The notes beneath the pieces were generated by a model. It made no database searches. It was not told the DNA's origin and saw only the letters and a list, made by a program, of their open reading frames with translations. Of a stretch of DNA of 64,000 nt, positions 43,642 to 51,970 are shown piece by piece. The DNA is from JAGNHN01 sp964590645 (GTDB taxonomy: Bacteria > Bacteroidota > Bacteroidia > Bacteroidales > JAGNHN01), in the NCBI GenBank assembly GCA_964590645.1, contig CAZPYJ010000013.1:40202-104201 (forward strand), in the 5' to 3' direction. Numbering within the stretch: position 1 is the first letter of the stretch; each line of letters opens with the position of its first letter. The position numbers and the translations under genes were made by a program.

Positions 43642-45276
43642 ATGCCAGACAATCTCAAATTCGACCTTCCCAAAAACCAAAGCAACATCATCAAGGTGAT
43701 CGGGGTAGGTGGCGGTGGTTCCAATGCCGTCAACCATATGTTTAACGAAGGCATCACCGGGGTGGACTTTATTGTCTGCAATACCGATGCCCAGGCGCTG
43801 GATATCAGTCCGGTGCCCACGAAAATCCAATTAGGCGCCAGCCTTACCGAGGGCCGGGGTGCAGGATCTATCCCGGAGCAAGGCAAAAATGCAGCCCTGG
43901 AAAATGTGGAAGATATCCGGAGCATCCTGGAGCACAACACTAAAATGCTCTTCATCACAGCAGGGATGGGAGGCGGAACCGGCACAGGCGGTGCACCCAT
44001 TGTAGCCTCTCTGGCCCGCGAAATGGGCATCCTGACGGTGGGAATTGTCACCATCCCCTTCTCCTTCGAAGGCAGGAAAAGAAAGCTTCAGGCAGAAAAG
44101 GGCATTGAAGAGATGCGCAGGAATGTAGATACCCTCATCATTATCTGCAACGATAAACTCAGGGAACTCTATGGTGACCTCTCCCTCTCGCGGGCCTTCG
44201 GAAAAGCAGACAATATTCTTACCATCGCTGCCAAAGGCATTGCAGAAATCATCACCGTTCCGGGATACATCAATGTGGATTTTGAAGACATCAACACAGT
44301 GATGCGCGAAAGCGGAGTTGCCATAATGGGCAATGGAATGGCAGAAGGCGACGACCGTGCCCTGAAAGCCGTGAAAGAAGCCCTGGAATCCCCTCTGCTG
44401 AATGACAATGACATCTACGGAGCAGAAAACATACTCCTTTATATCACTTCGGGCGAACACGAAGTTTCGATGGATGAAGTATCTGAAATCACGGATTATA
44501 TTCAGAAAGAGGCCGGAATGGATGCCGATATCATCTGGGGCAATGGCACAGATTCTGTCCTGGGATCCAACATCAGTGTGACCCTGGTGGCCACAGGCTT
44601 TGATAAAACAGATAAAAAACAGAAGGAAACACGGGAGCAGCAGAAAACCCTGGTAGGCAGTGTGGGCGGCGATCATAAGGAAATCAGCCCTGCAACAGAA
44701 TCTCCCACGGAAACAGAAACCGAAGCGGTTTCATCAGAACAGGAAATCCATCTGAAATCAAGGCCGTTGCTAGAAGATGAGGAACCGCCCGTTTTTCAGG
44801 ACATCACCGCCAGCCCTGATTATCAGCCTCTTGTTCCCGAGGAGCAGGAAACGAGCCTTAGCTTTGAGTTTAAGGATAACAGACAGTCCTACGCACTCAA
44901 AACAGAAAAGGAAAAGGAAGAAAGCCCGGCCCCCTTGCTAAAAAGGGAAGAATCGAGCATCCCGGCTACCCCAGAGGTGGTTGAGAACAAGCAGGATCAG
45001 GGAGAAATGATCAACCCGGATGAAAACAGCATCAAAAGCAGGTCGATGGATCGCATTCAACGCTTGAAAGACCTGAGTTTAAAACTGCGGAGTTCAGGAG
45101 ATATCTCGGATATGGAAAAGCAGCCTGCCTACGTGCGCAGGAATGTCACCCTGAACGATCCTCCTGCTTCCAACGAATCGGAAATCAGCCGCTTCAGTCT
45201 GTCGGACCCCGGCTCGGAAAACGGGGGTAGCGAATTGCGTTCCAATAATTCGTACCTTCACGACAATGTAGATTAA
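43642..45276 (+). CDS. ftsZ: Cell division GTPase FtsZ, with long C-terminal linker
   Basis: FtsZ polymerises into the division ring. The 544-residue protein is much longer than the ~383 of E. coli. Residues 1 to about 320 form the GTPase: VGGGGSNAVNHM, the tubulin signature GMGGGTGTGGAP, NVDTLIIICND with the nucleotide-binding asparagine and aspartate, and the T7 synergy loop VDFEDINTVM. Residues ~330-485 are a disordered Glu/Ser/Pro-rich linker. A PAYVRR segment at about 497 resembles the FtsA-binding peptide but is followed by some 40 further residues ending in LRSNNSYLHDNVD, a tail I associate with Bacteroidota FtsZ. It is 33 bases after ftsA and 11 bases before yqeY. Confidence 0.96.
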   Translation: MPDNLKFDLPKNQSNIIKVIGVGGGGSNAVNHMFNEGITGVDFIVCNTDAQALDISPVPTKIQLGASLTEGRGAGSIPEQGKNAALENVEDIRSILEHNTKMLFITAGMGGGTGTGGAPIVASLAREMGILTVGIVTIPFSFEGRKRKLQAEKGIEEMRRNVDTLIIICNDKLRELYGDLSLSRAFGKADNILTIAAKGIAEIITVPGYINVDFEDINTVMRESGVAIMGNGMAEGDDRALKAVKEALESPLLNDNDIYGAENILLYITSGEHEVSMDEVSEITDYIQKEAGMDADIIWGNGTDSVLGSNISVTLVATGFDKTDKKQKETREQQKTLVGSVGGDHKEISPATESPTETETEAVSSEQEIHLKSRPLLEDEEPPVFQDITASPDYQPLVPEEQETSLSFEFKDNRQSYALKTEKEKEESPAPLLKREESSIPATPEVVENKQDQGEMINPDENSIKSRSMDRIQRLKDLSLKLRSSGDISDMEKQPAYVRRNVTLNDPPASNESEISRFSLSDPGSENGGSELRSNNSYLHDNVD

Positions 45277-45287
45277 ATCAACAGGCA

Positions 45288-45743
45288 ATGAGTTTAGCAG
45301 AGATCATCAATGAGGATATGAAATCGGCAATGCGTGAGCGTAACCAGCGCAAGCTGGAGGCCTTACGTGCCATCAAAGCCGGCCTGCTCCTGCTTAAAAC
45401 GGGCAAAGATGCAAGCAGCGGAGAGATCCCGGCTACAGTAGAGATGCAATTGCTCCAAAAACTGGTGAAGCAGCGGGAGGAGAGTGCACACACCTATCGT
45501 TCGCAGGGCAGGGAGGATCTTGCAGAGGAAGAAAACTTCCAGGCTGAGGTCATCCGGGCCTACCTCCCCCAGCAGATGAGTGAGGACGAGATAAGAGATT
45601 ACCTGACAAGCCTCGTCGTCAGCCTGAATGCCTACGACATCAAAGATATGGGTAGAGTGATGGGTGTAGCTGCCAAAGAATTGGCAGGTAAAGCCGACAA
45701 TAAAAAGGTGGCTGAGATCATCAAAACCCTGCTGACCCGCTGA
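45288..45743 (+). CDS. GatB/YqeY domain protein
   Basis: This 151-residue cytoplasmic protein has the YqeY helical domain seen at the C-terminus of the amidotransferase subunit GatB: SLAEIINEDMKSAMRERNQRKLEALRAI at the start, KLVKQREESAHTYRSQGREDLAEEE in the middle, and KDMGRVMGVAAKELAGKADNKKVAEIIK at the end. In GatB this part contacts tRNA, so free-standing YqeY is thought to act on or near tRNA, but this is unproven. It lies 11 bases after ftsZ, a common arrangement in Bacteroidota, and closes the dcw operon ahead of a terminator. Confidence 0.93.
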   Translation: MSLAEIINEDMKSAMRERNQRKLEALRAIKAGLLLLKTGKDASSGEIPATVEMQLLQKLVKQREESAHTYRSQGREDLAEEENFQAEVIRAYLPQQMSEDEIRDYLTSLVVSLNAYDIKDMGRVMGVAAKELAGKADNKKVAEIIKTLLTR

Positions 45744-45771
45744 CTCTTCCGTTAAAACTGTACCCAAACAA

Positions 45772-45806
45772 AACCCGGAGTGCTGGCATTCTCCGGGTTT
45801 TTGTTT
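45772..45806 (+). terminator. Rho-independent terminator of the dcw operon
   Basis: A 9-bp stem AACCCGGAG / CTCCGGGTT with a 10-base loop is followed by TTTGTTTT. It ends the ~15.7-kb mraZ-yqeY run. Confidence 0.88.
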
Positions 45807-45845
45807 TCCCTCCCGGAAGCAAAACAGGAATGCAGGGGAAAAATG

Positions 45846-45853
45846 TAACTTTG
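45846..45853 (+). promoter_or_regulatory. -7 box of the proline dehydrogenase gene
   Basis: TAACTTTG matches the consensus perfectly and ends 21 bases before ATG 45875. It rules out the in-frame start at 45830, which lies upstream of it. Confidence 0.6.
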
Positions 45854-45874
45854 TCACAGCAACCGAATCCATCG

Positions 45875-47053
45875 ATGTCTGAGATATCTTTTGAAAATAC
45901 GGCCATTGCCTTTGCCTACAAAGATGACAGGGCCCTGCAGCGTGCTTATTTTCTCTTCAGGCTGTTGGCTTCCCCTGCCCTGGTGGGGATATCCAACGGG
46001 CTCTTCCGCATCAGCCACCGCCTGCATCTGCCCCTGGGGTGGATTGTCAAGCCTACCGTTTACCGTCATTTCGTGGGAGGCGAAACCCTGGAAGAATGTA
46101 ATCCCACCGTTCATTTACTGGCAGATTATGATGTGAAGTCCATCCTGGATTATTCTATTGAGGGCACGGAAAGTGAGGCAGAGATCGAGGCCGCCCTGGA
46201 AGAAACCCTCCGTAGCATCCGTCACGCGGCTTCCGAAGCCAATATCCCCTTTGCTGTCTTTAAACCTACTGCTTTTACCACCAGCCATATCCTTGAAAAG
46301 GCCAGCAGTGGGGAGCCATTGACGGAAGAAGAAATTGCGGAAGCAGATCAATTCAGGCAACGCATCAGGCGTTTGTGCCAGACAGGCTATGAATTGGGAG
46401 TACGCATTCTGATTGACGCCGAAGACAGCTGGTACCAGGCATTTATCGATCAGGTGGTGACAGAAATGATGGAAGAATTCAACAAGGAAAGGGCCATCGT
46501 CTTCAATACCCTGCAAATGTACCGCCGCGACAGGTTGGACTACCTTCGTAAGGCACACACGGAATCCAGCAGAAAAGGATATTTCTACGGGGTGAAGTTC
46601 GTCAGGGGCGCCTATATGGAGAAGGAAAGAAGAAGAGCCTGGAAAATGGGCTATGCCGATCCGATTCAGCCTGACAAAGCCAGTACCGACCGCGATTACG
46701 ATGCAGCCCTGAAATATGCCATCGACCATATTGATAACGTAGAGGTTTTCAATGGCACCCACAATGAGAAAAGCTCCCTCTACCTTGCAAGCCTGATCCG
46801 TGAAAAAAAACTGGCAGCAAATGATGACCGGCTATGGTTCTCCCAGTTGTACGGAATGAGTGATCATATCAGCTTCAACCTGGCCCATCACGGTTTCAAT
46901 GTGGCCAAATATGTGCCTTACGGGCCGGTCCGCTCTGTTTTACCTTACCTCCTCCGCAGAGCCGAAGAAAACACCTCAATTGCAGGGCAAACCAGTCGCG
47001 AACTGAAGCTTCTGCGGAAAGAAAGAGCACGCCGTAAGAATGAAAAACATTAA
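45875..47053 (+). CDS. Proline dehydrogenase
   Basis: The FAD enzyme oxidises proline to pyrroline-5-carboxylate at the membrane face. The 392-residue monofunctional PRODH has the family's TIM-barrel landmarks: FAVFKPTAFTTSHIL, RILIDAEDSWYQAFID, QMYRRDRLDYLRKAH, YGVKFVRGAYMEKERRRA (arginines contacting substrate carboxylate), FNGTHNEKSSLYL, QLYGMSDHISFNLA and VPYGPVRSVLPYLLRRAEENTS, whose RRxxEN motif binds the substrate. It lacks the P5C dehydrogenase half of PutA, so that step must be encoded elsewhere. It is the first gene after the dcw terminator and has its own promoter. Confidence 0.95.
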   Translation: MSEISFENTAIAFAYKDDRALQRAYFLFRLLASPALVGISNGLFRISHRLHLPLGWIVKPTVYRHFVGGETLEECNPTVHLLADYDVKSILDYSIEGTESEAEIEAALEETLRSIRHAASEANIPFAVFKPTAFTTSHILEKASSGEPLTEEEIAEADQFRQRIRRLCQTGYELGVRILIDAEDSWYQAFIDQVVTEMMEEFNKERAIVFNTLQMYRRDRLDYLRKAHTESSRKGYFYGVKFVRGAYMEKERRRAWKMGYADPIQPDKASTDRDYDAALKYAIDHIDNVEVFNGTHNEKSSLYLASLIREKKLAANDDRLWFSQLYGMSDHISFNLAHHGFNVAKYVPYGPVRSVLPYLLRRAEENTSIAGQTSRELKLLRKERARRKNEKH

Positions 47054-47058
47054 ATTTG
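47051..47058 (+). promoter_or_regulatory. -7 box of the CAP-domain lipoprotein gene
   Basis: TAAATTTG, a perfect TAnnTTTG, overlaps the proline dehydrogenase stop codon and ends 38 bases before ATG 47097. It lies after the first in-frame ATG (47040), supporting the later start. Confidence 0.5.
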
Positions 47059-47096
47059 CCCTCGAAAGAGCACACAAAACACTAAAACCATTGAGA

Positions 47097-48362
47097 ATGA
47101 AAAAAAAGTTCATTTGGATTCTTTCCCTCCTTGCGGCTGCCCTTCTGATCTACTCTTCCTGCTCGAAGGACGATAACAATGAGATTGAAAATCTGCTTTC
47201 CATTGAGGTGACGCCCTCGGAAGCGTTTTTTGCTCCTGGAACCACACAGCAATTCAAAGCAACAGGTACAATGATGGATGGCACCACCCGCGATATCACT
47301 GCGGAGGTGACCTGGAAATCCAGGTTTGAAGATATTGCCACCATTGATGCCAAAGGACTGGCCACGGGAATCAAGAAAGGCCTGACCTATATTTCAGCCA
47401 TCAACGGACTCACCCTGGGCTCAACCCCCGCCAATGTGGTGGCATCGACCGAGATGGAGCGCAACAAGATGATTCAGGATTATCTGGACAATTATATTGG
47501 CTCAGAGAATCCGGATTGCGGATGGACGGGAGACGCCACTACCTGCGACCCGGGCACCATTTCCTCCGCCTCCTATGACAAGGTCATTCAGCGGGTGAAT
47601 TATTTCCGCCGCCTGTGCGGATTAAGCGACAACATCACCCTGAAAGCCCAGTACAACGAGAAGTGCCAGATTGCAGCCCTGATGTTCCGGGCCAACAATA
47701 CCATCAGTCACTACCCCCCAACCACCTGGGCCTGTTACGATCCGGATGGTGATGAAGCGGCCGGCAAATCCAATATTGCCATCGGATTCCATACTTCTGC
47801 CGCTGTAACAGCTTACATAGATGATTTCGGGGCACACAATATTTCAGTCGGACACCGCCGCTGGATCCTCTATACCAAAGCCAATGCAATGGGCGAAGGC
47901 TCCACCATCAACACTGAAGCGCTCTGGGTATTTGACCACCTGAGTCAGGCTCCCGATGGCACCCCCGATTGGGTATCCTATCCCTCCAAAGGCTATTTCC
48001 CCGCACCCCTGGTGTTTGACCGCTGGTCCTTTATGATGCCTGGTGCCACTTTCGGCAGTACAGATGTCACAATGAAAGATGCCAACGGAAACAATGTTTC
48101 CCTGAATGTCATCGACCGTTATACCGGTGGCGGACTGGCCGGAGATCCGGCTATCGTTTGGGAGCCTTCCAATATCAATACCAGCAGCAACAACGATGTG
48201 AAGTATACGGTCACAATCAGCAATATCGGCGGGAATGTTCCCTACAACGAAGTCACCTACGATGTGATCATTGTGAAACCGGTGTCTTCAAAAATGGGAT
48301 CAGAAATTGAAACGGAATACGAGCGTATCCGTCGTGAGAACCCCAATGCAAGGGTCCTCTAA
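47097..48362 (+). CDS. Lipoprotein with Ig-like (Big_2) and CAP/SCP domains
   Basis: The 421-residue product has a lipoprotein signal (KKKFIWILSLLAAALLIYSSC, Cys about residue 21). Residues ~35-115 form a bacterial Ig-like Big_2 domain (SIEVTPSEAFFAPGTTQQF, then ATIDAKGLATGIKKG). The C-terminal part has the CAP/SCP core of the pathogenesis-related superfamily: VNYFRRLCGLSDNITL, AALMFRANNTISHYPP with a core histidine, and SVGHRRWILYTKANAMGEG with the second. CAP domains in bacteria (YkwD-type) have varied or unknown activities. The rest is beta-rich. It likely sits on the cell surface. A terminator follows directly. Confidence 0.85.
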   Translation: MKKKFIWILSLLAAALLIYSSCSKDDNNEIENLLSIEVTPSEAFFAPGTTQQFKATGTMMDGTTRDITAEVTWKSRFEDIATIDAKGLATGIKKGLTYISAINGLTLGSTPANVVASTEMERNKMIQDYLDNYIGSENPDCGWTGDATTCDPGTISSASYDKVIQRVNYFRRLCGLSDNITLKAQYNEKCQIAALMFRANNTISHYPPTTWACYDPDGDEAAGKSNIAIGFHTSAAVTAYIDDFGAHNISVGHRRWILYTKANAMGEGSTINTEALWVFDHLSQAPDGTPDWVSYPSKGYFPAPLVFDRWSFMMPGATFGSTDVTMKDANGNNVSLNVIDRYTGGGLAGDPAIVWEPSNINTSSNNDVKYTVTISNIGGNVPYNEVTYDVIIVKPVSSKMGSEIETEYERIRRENPNARVL

Positions 48363-48389
48363 GTCTCCACGAGAAAACGCATACAACAT

Positions 48390-48425
48390 AAAAGCGGGTC
48401 CTGTTCAGGGCTCGCTTTTGTTTTT
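48390..48425 (+). terminator. Rho-independent terminator
   Basis: A long stem, AAAAGCG pairing with CGCTTTT (48390-48396 with 48413-48419) and extended inward by GGTCCT / AGGGCT, is followed by GTTTTT. It ends the CAP-domain lipoprotein gene. Confidence 0.82.
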
Positions 48426-48513
48426 GCGCCATACAGGAATTTTAATGGAGAAGCAGTAGAGGTGAAAAATGGATCAGAGCTTAAACACATCCATTGGTCA
48501 GGAAGAGAGGGAC

Positions 48514-49731
48514 TCATCCCATAGCAGCCATCAGCAAACCGAAATCAGAAAAGGGAAGATCGAATTGTTCGGCAATGAAACGCCGGGTGGCGCTACCGTT
48601 AAAAAGATAAACTCCTTCGCGAAGCTGGGGATCCGTGCGCAAGAGCGATTCGAAACCGGCGGCTTCACCCACCCTGAGCAGCAGGGGGGCAAAAAAGTTA
48701 CTCAAAGCCAAACTGGCCGTTTTTGGAACCATAGAGGGGATATTCGGAACCCCATAATGTATAACACCGTGCCGGCGCACCACAGGGTTATCGTGGGTGG
48801 TCAGGCTACTGGTTTCAAAACAGCCACCGTGATCGATGCTGACATCGATAATCACGCTTCCTTCCCGCATCTGGCGTACCATATCCTCGGGAATGAGCAG
48901 CGGCAGCCTTCCTTGCGGATCATACATTGCCCCAATTACCACATCGGCTGCGCGAATCGCTTGACCGAGCGCACCCGGCTCAATGATGGAAGTGTACAGG
49001 CGGGTTTGCAGCCTATCCTGAATTCTTCTCAATTTATAAATGGAATTATCAAAAATCTTTACCGAAGCGCCCATTCCCAGGGCAGCCCGCGCAGCATACT
49101 CTCCCACCGTGCCGGCTCCCAGGATAACCAGCTCTGTTGGGATAATACCGGAAAAGCCTCCAAACATCATTCCCTGTCCGTGCTGCAGGTCACTCAGATA
49201 ATGGCTGGCAATATAGACCACCGTATTCCCTGCGATTTCGCTCATTGCACGAATCAATGGAGCTGAGCCGGAGCTGTCGCGAATATACTCAAAGGCCAGG
49301 GCAGTCGCTTTCCTGGCGTTCAGCTTATGAAAATAGTCTTTGTTCAGGGCATACCAGTTCAGTGTGGAGAGAACGACCTGTCGCGGCCTGATCAGCGCAA
49401 TCTCTGCCGGGGTTGGCGGAGCGACTTTCAGGATGATGCCTGCTTTAAAAACTTCATCACGACTATATACGATGCGTGCACCCGCTTCTGCATAATCCTT
49501 ATCCTGATAACCCGCCTGCTTGCCTGCCCCATTCTCCAGAATAATCTGATGGCCGTGTCCGCTGAGCAAAGCTACTGCGGAGGGCACCAAACCTACCCTG
49601 CGTTCATTGAAAGAAGTTTCTCTGGGAATTCCGATGTGCAGGGTTTCTTTTCCCTTGCGGTATTCCAGGCGCTCCTCCTGGGTGGCATAGTGTGCGGAAG
49701 CACTGGTTTGATGACTTCCTTGTGGATTCAT
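48514..49731 (-). CDS. ald: Alanine dehydrogenase
   Basis: Ald interconverts L-alanine and pyruvate plus ammonia with NAD(H). The 405-residue protein has the N-terminal substrate domain (IGIPRETSFNERRVGLVPSA, containing the substrate-binding arginine), the second landmark ILKVAPPTPAEIALI, and the NAD domain with VILGAGTVGEYAARAALGMG, VVIGAMYDPQGRLPLLI and SIDHGGCFETSS. It is about 30 residues longer than most bacterial Ald at the N-terminus (MNPQGSHQTSASAHYATQEE), a low-complexity leader. Transhydrogenase alpha shares this fold, but that protein lacks the DHGGCFETS loop. It is downstream of tsaE and separated from it by a terminator. Confidence 0.92.
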   Translation of the reverse strand: MNPQGSHQTSASAHYATQEERLEYRKGKETLHIGIPRETSFNERRVGLVPSAVALLSGHGHQIILENGAGKQAGYQDKDYAEAGARIVYSRDEVFKAGIILKVAPPTPAEIALIRPRQVVLSTLNWYALNKDYFHKLNARKATALAFEYIRDSSGSAPLIRAMSEIAGNTVVYIASHYLSDLQHGQGMMFGGFSGIIPTELVILGAGTVGEYAARAALGMGASVKIFDNSIYKLRRIQDRLQTRLYTSIIEPGALGQAIRAADVVIGAMYDPQGRLPLLIPEDMVRQMREGSVIIDVSIDHGGCFETSSLTTHDNPVVRRHGVIHYGVPNIPSMVPKTASLALSNFFAPLLLRVGEAAGFESLLRTDPQLREGVYLFNGSATRRFIAEQFDLPFSDFGLLMAAMG

Positions 49732-49746
49732 ATTATGCTTCTTATG

Positions 49747-49777
49747 GAAAAGAAGGAAAGCCTGAGCGCTTCAGGCT
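49747..49777 (-). terminator. Rho-independent terminator after tsaE (minus strand)
   Basis: On the minus strand a 7-bp stem AGCCTGA / TCAGGCT with a 5-base loop is followed by TTCCTTCTTTT. It lies between tsaE and ald. Confidence 0.75.
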
Positions 49778-49802
49778 CACACTGCGAACCCATATCAGAA
49801 AC

Positions 49803-50246
49803 TCAGGCAGTGGCTGTGAATTCCCTGTATCGAAGCTCGCGAACTTCCGCTTCCTTTTCCTGAATGGAGATGTATACGAAAGCCTCCGGTAAAAGTTCCG
49901 ATATCCGTTCCGGCCATTCCAGAAAACAAAAATTTCCGCTGTAAAAGTAGTCCTCATAGCCCATATCAAATACCTCCTCAATCCGGTTGATCCGGTAAAA
50001 GTCAAAATGAAATACCTTTCCCCCCTGGCCGTCGGCGTATTCGTTGACCAGGGAAAAGGTCGGACTGGCTCCGGCATCTTCCACGCCCATCACCTGACAA
50101 AAGGCTTTCACCAGGCTAGTTTTCCCGGCTCCCATTGGGCCGTGAAGGGCAAAGACCCTGGCTTGCGGAAAGTCTTCCATAATCTTCCGGGCCGCAGCAG
50201 GCAGATCTTGCGGAAGGGGGCAAAGGATGGTTTGCATCTTCTTCAT
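49803..50246 (-). CDS. tsaE: tRNA threonylcarbamoyladenosine biosynthesis ATPase TsaE
   Basis: TsaE is the small P-loop ATPase that works with TsaB and TsaD to make t6A37 in tRNAs reading ANN codons. The 147-residue protein has Walker A GPMGAGKTSLVKAF, SPTFSLVNEYADG with the switch-like threonine, VFHFDFYRI with the catalytic aspartate region, and CFLEWPERISELLP (Walker B-like and sensor). I chose ATG 50246, since the first 15 codons of the longer frame overlap a probable -7 box (TATCTTCG, 50262-50269). It follows porX on the same strand; TsaB and TsaD genes are not in the window. Confidence 0.93.
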   Translation of the reverse strand: MKKMQTILCPLPQDLPAAARKIMEDFPQARVFALHGPMGAGKTSLVKAFCQVMGVEDAGASPTFSLVNEYADGQGGKVFHFDFYRINRIEEVFDMGYEDYFYSGNFCFLEWPERISELLPEAFVYISIQEKEAEVRELRYREFTATA

Positions 50247-50304
50247 AACTGGATCAGGCCACGAAGATACAAGCTTCCGCAATCTTGCCATAGCAGGGAG
50301 CAGG

Positions 50305-51858
50305 CTATTTCATCCGGGGTTTTAAAAAGATCAGGGGCACCAGCACCTCTTCAAGGGAAATGCCCCCGTGCTGGAAGGTGTTGCGATAGTAATTCACGTA
50401 ATGATTATAGTTGTTGGGGTAAGCAAAGAAATCCGTGGCACGGGCAAAGATATAACGGCTGCTCACATTCAGGCGGGGAAGAAAAAGCTCCTCCGGCCTG
50501 CCGGGCTCCGCCACTTCCTTTTCTTTATAGCTCAACGACCTTCCCGACTTGTATCGCAGGTTTGTAGTCGTTTGCTTGTCCCCAACCACCTTTACCGGAT
50601 CCTTTACCTTAACCGAACCGTGATCGCTGGTGATGATCAGATCCACATCCCTGGATGCCAGGAACTGGAAGATATCCCTGAGTGGAGAGTGCTCATACCA
50701 GCTTAGTGTCAGGGATCGGTAAGCTGATTCATCACCGGCAAGCTCCCGGATCACTTCCATTTCGGTGCGGGCGTGTGAAAGCATATCCACAAAATTATAG
50801 ACGATGACATTGAAATCGCTCTGCATCAGATTAGAAAGGTTCTCCACCAACTTCCGACCTGCAGTGAGGTTCAGAATCTTGTGGTAGGTGTAGCGATCCT
50901 TCAATCCATAACGGCGCAGGTTCTCGCCCAGCAATTCGGATTCGAACTGGTTCTTCCCTCCTTCCTCATCTTCATTCACCCAGTATTGAGGATATTTTTT
51001 CTGTATCTCGGCAGGCAACAGGCCGGCAAAAAGGGCATTGCGTGCAAATTGTGTTGTTGTTGGAAGAATACTGTAGTAGATCTCATCCTGAATTACCCTG
51101 AAGTCTTCTTCGATCAGGGGCTGCAAAGCCTTCCACTGGTCGTACCGAAGATTATCAATCACCAGGAGAAAAAGGGGTCGCTCTCCCAGGTGGGGAAATA
51201 CTTTCTCCCGCATAAGCGTATGCGACTGCACCGGGTGCTCACTGCCTCCTGAAAGCCATCCACGATATTCTTCCTGCACATAGCGACTGAAAACCTGGTT
51301 GGCTTCTTCTTTCTGCATTCTGAGTACTTCCGACATACTTTCATCGCGGCTGCGGTCCAGCTCCAGCTCCCAAAAAACAAGCTTGCGATAAATGTCCACC
51401 CACTCCTTGAAATCCATATCCATCGAAAGGTTCATCCCGATCTGCCTGAACTCCTGTTGATAGGCCGAGGTGGTTTTCTGCCTTACCAGCTTTTTGTTCT
51501 CCAGGTTCTTCTTCAAGGCCAGCAATATCTGATTCGGATTCACCGGCTTGATCAGATAATCCGCAATCTTGGAACCGATGGCATCCTCCATTATCTGTTC
51601 TTCCTCGCTCTTGGTAATCATTACCACAGGGATATGCGCCTGCCTGGCCTTGATCCGCTCCAGGGTTTCTATGCCGCTGAGCCCCGGCATATTCTCATCC
51701 AGGAAAATAATATCATAGGTCTGCCCCTCTATCATCTCCAGCGCCTCTGAACCACTGGCTGATACATCCACTGCGTATCCTTTACTTTCCAGAAAAATGA
51801 TATGCGGTTTCAGTAATTCTATTTCATCATCCACCCAAAGTATTCTGTCTGTTGTCAT
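50305..51858 (-). CDS. porX: PorX: response regulator with PglZ domain, T9SS regulator
   Basis: PorX controls type IX secretion together with histidine kinase PorY and, in known species, ECF sigma factor SigP. The 517-residue protein has a receiver domain (residues 1 to ~120) with DDE acidic pocket, phosphoacceptor D54 in IFLDENMPG, MITKSEE and YLIKPVNP. A linker of helices follows, then a PglZ alkaline-phosphatase-fold domain (about 200-517) with LVIDNLRYDQWK, PTTTQFARNALFAG, DMLSHARTE and TSDHGSVKV, matching metal-binding sites of this hydrolase fold. In other PorX proteins the PglZ domain cleaves cyclic or linear oligonucleotides. No SigP or PorY gene is visible here. Transcription probably starts about 100 bases upstream. 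Confidence 0.93.
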   Translation of the reverse strand: MTTDRILWVDDEIELLKPHIIFLESKGYAVDVSASGSEALEMIEGQTYDIIFLDENMPGLSGIETLERIKARQAHIPVVMITKSEEEQIMEDAIGSKIADYLIKPVNPNQILLALKKNLENKKLVRQKTTSAYQQEFRQIGMNLSMDMDFKEWVDIYRKLVFWELELDRSRDESMSEVLRMQKEEANQVFSRYVQEEYRGWLSGGSEHPVQSHTLMREKVFPHLGERPLFLLVIDNLRYDQWKALQPLIEEDFRVIQDEIYYSILPTTTQFARNALFAGLLPAEIQKKYPQYWVNEDEEGGKNQFESELLGENLRRYGLKDRYTYHKILNLTAGRKLVENLSNLMQSDFNVIVYNFVDMLSHARTEMEVIRELAGDESAYRSLTLSWYEHSPLRDIFQFLASRDVDLIITSDHGSVKVKDPVKVVGDKQTTTNLRYKSGRSLSYKEKEVAEPGRPEELFLPRLNVSSRYIFARATDFFAYPNNYNHYVNYYRNTFQHGGISLEEVLVPLIFLKPRMK

Positions 51859-51955
51859 TTCTTTTTTTATTGGTTGCTTTTACTGGAATTTAATGTGTGA
51901 GAAGTCTAAACAATGAATATTATTGTATCTCTGAATTAAAACACCTGATCAGCCA

Positions 51956-51963
51956 CAAAGTTA
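51956..51963 (-). promoter_or_regulatory. -7 box upstream of porX
   Basis: The minus strand reads TAACTTTG, a perfect TAnnTTTG, 97 bases before the porX ATG. It abuts the divergent HD gene, so expression of the two may be linked. On the plus strand a weaker TATTATTG (51918-51925) could serve the HD gene. Confidence 0.45.
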
Positions 51964-51970
51964 CGTCAAA

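Noticed and set aside
42208..44676. Long minus-strand frames across ftsA and ftsZ
   Set aside because: They mirror the codon usage of the sense genes; no domain seen and the sense genes are certain.
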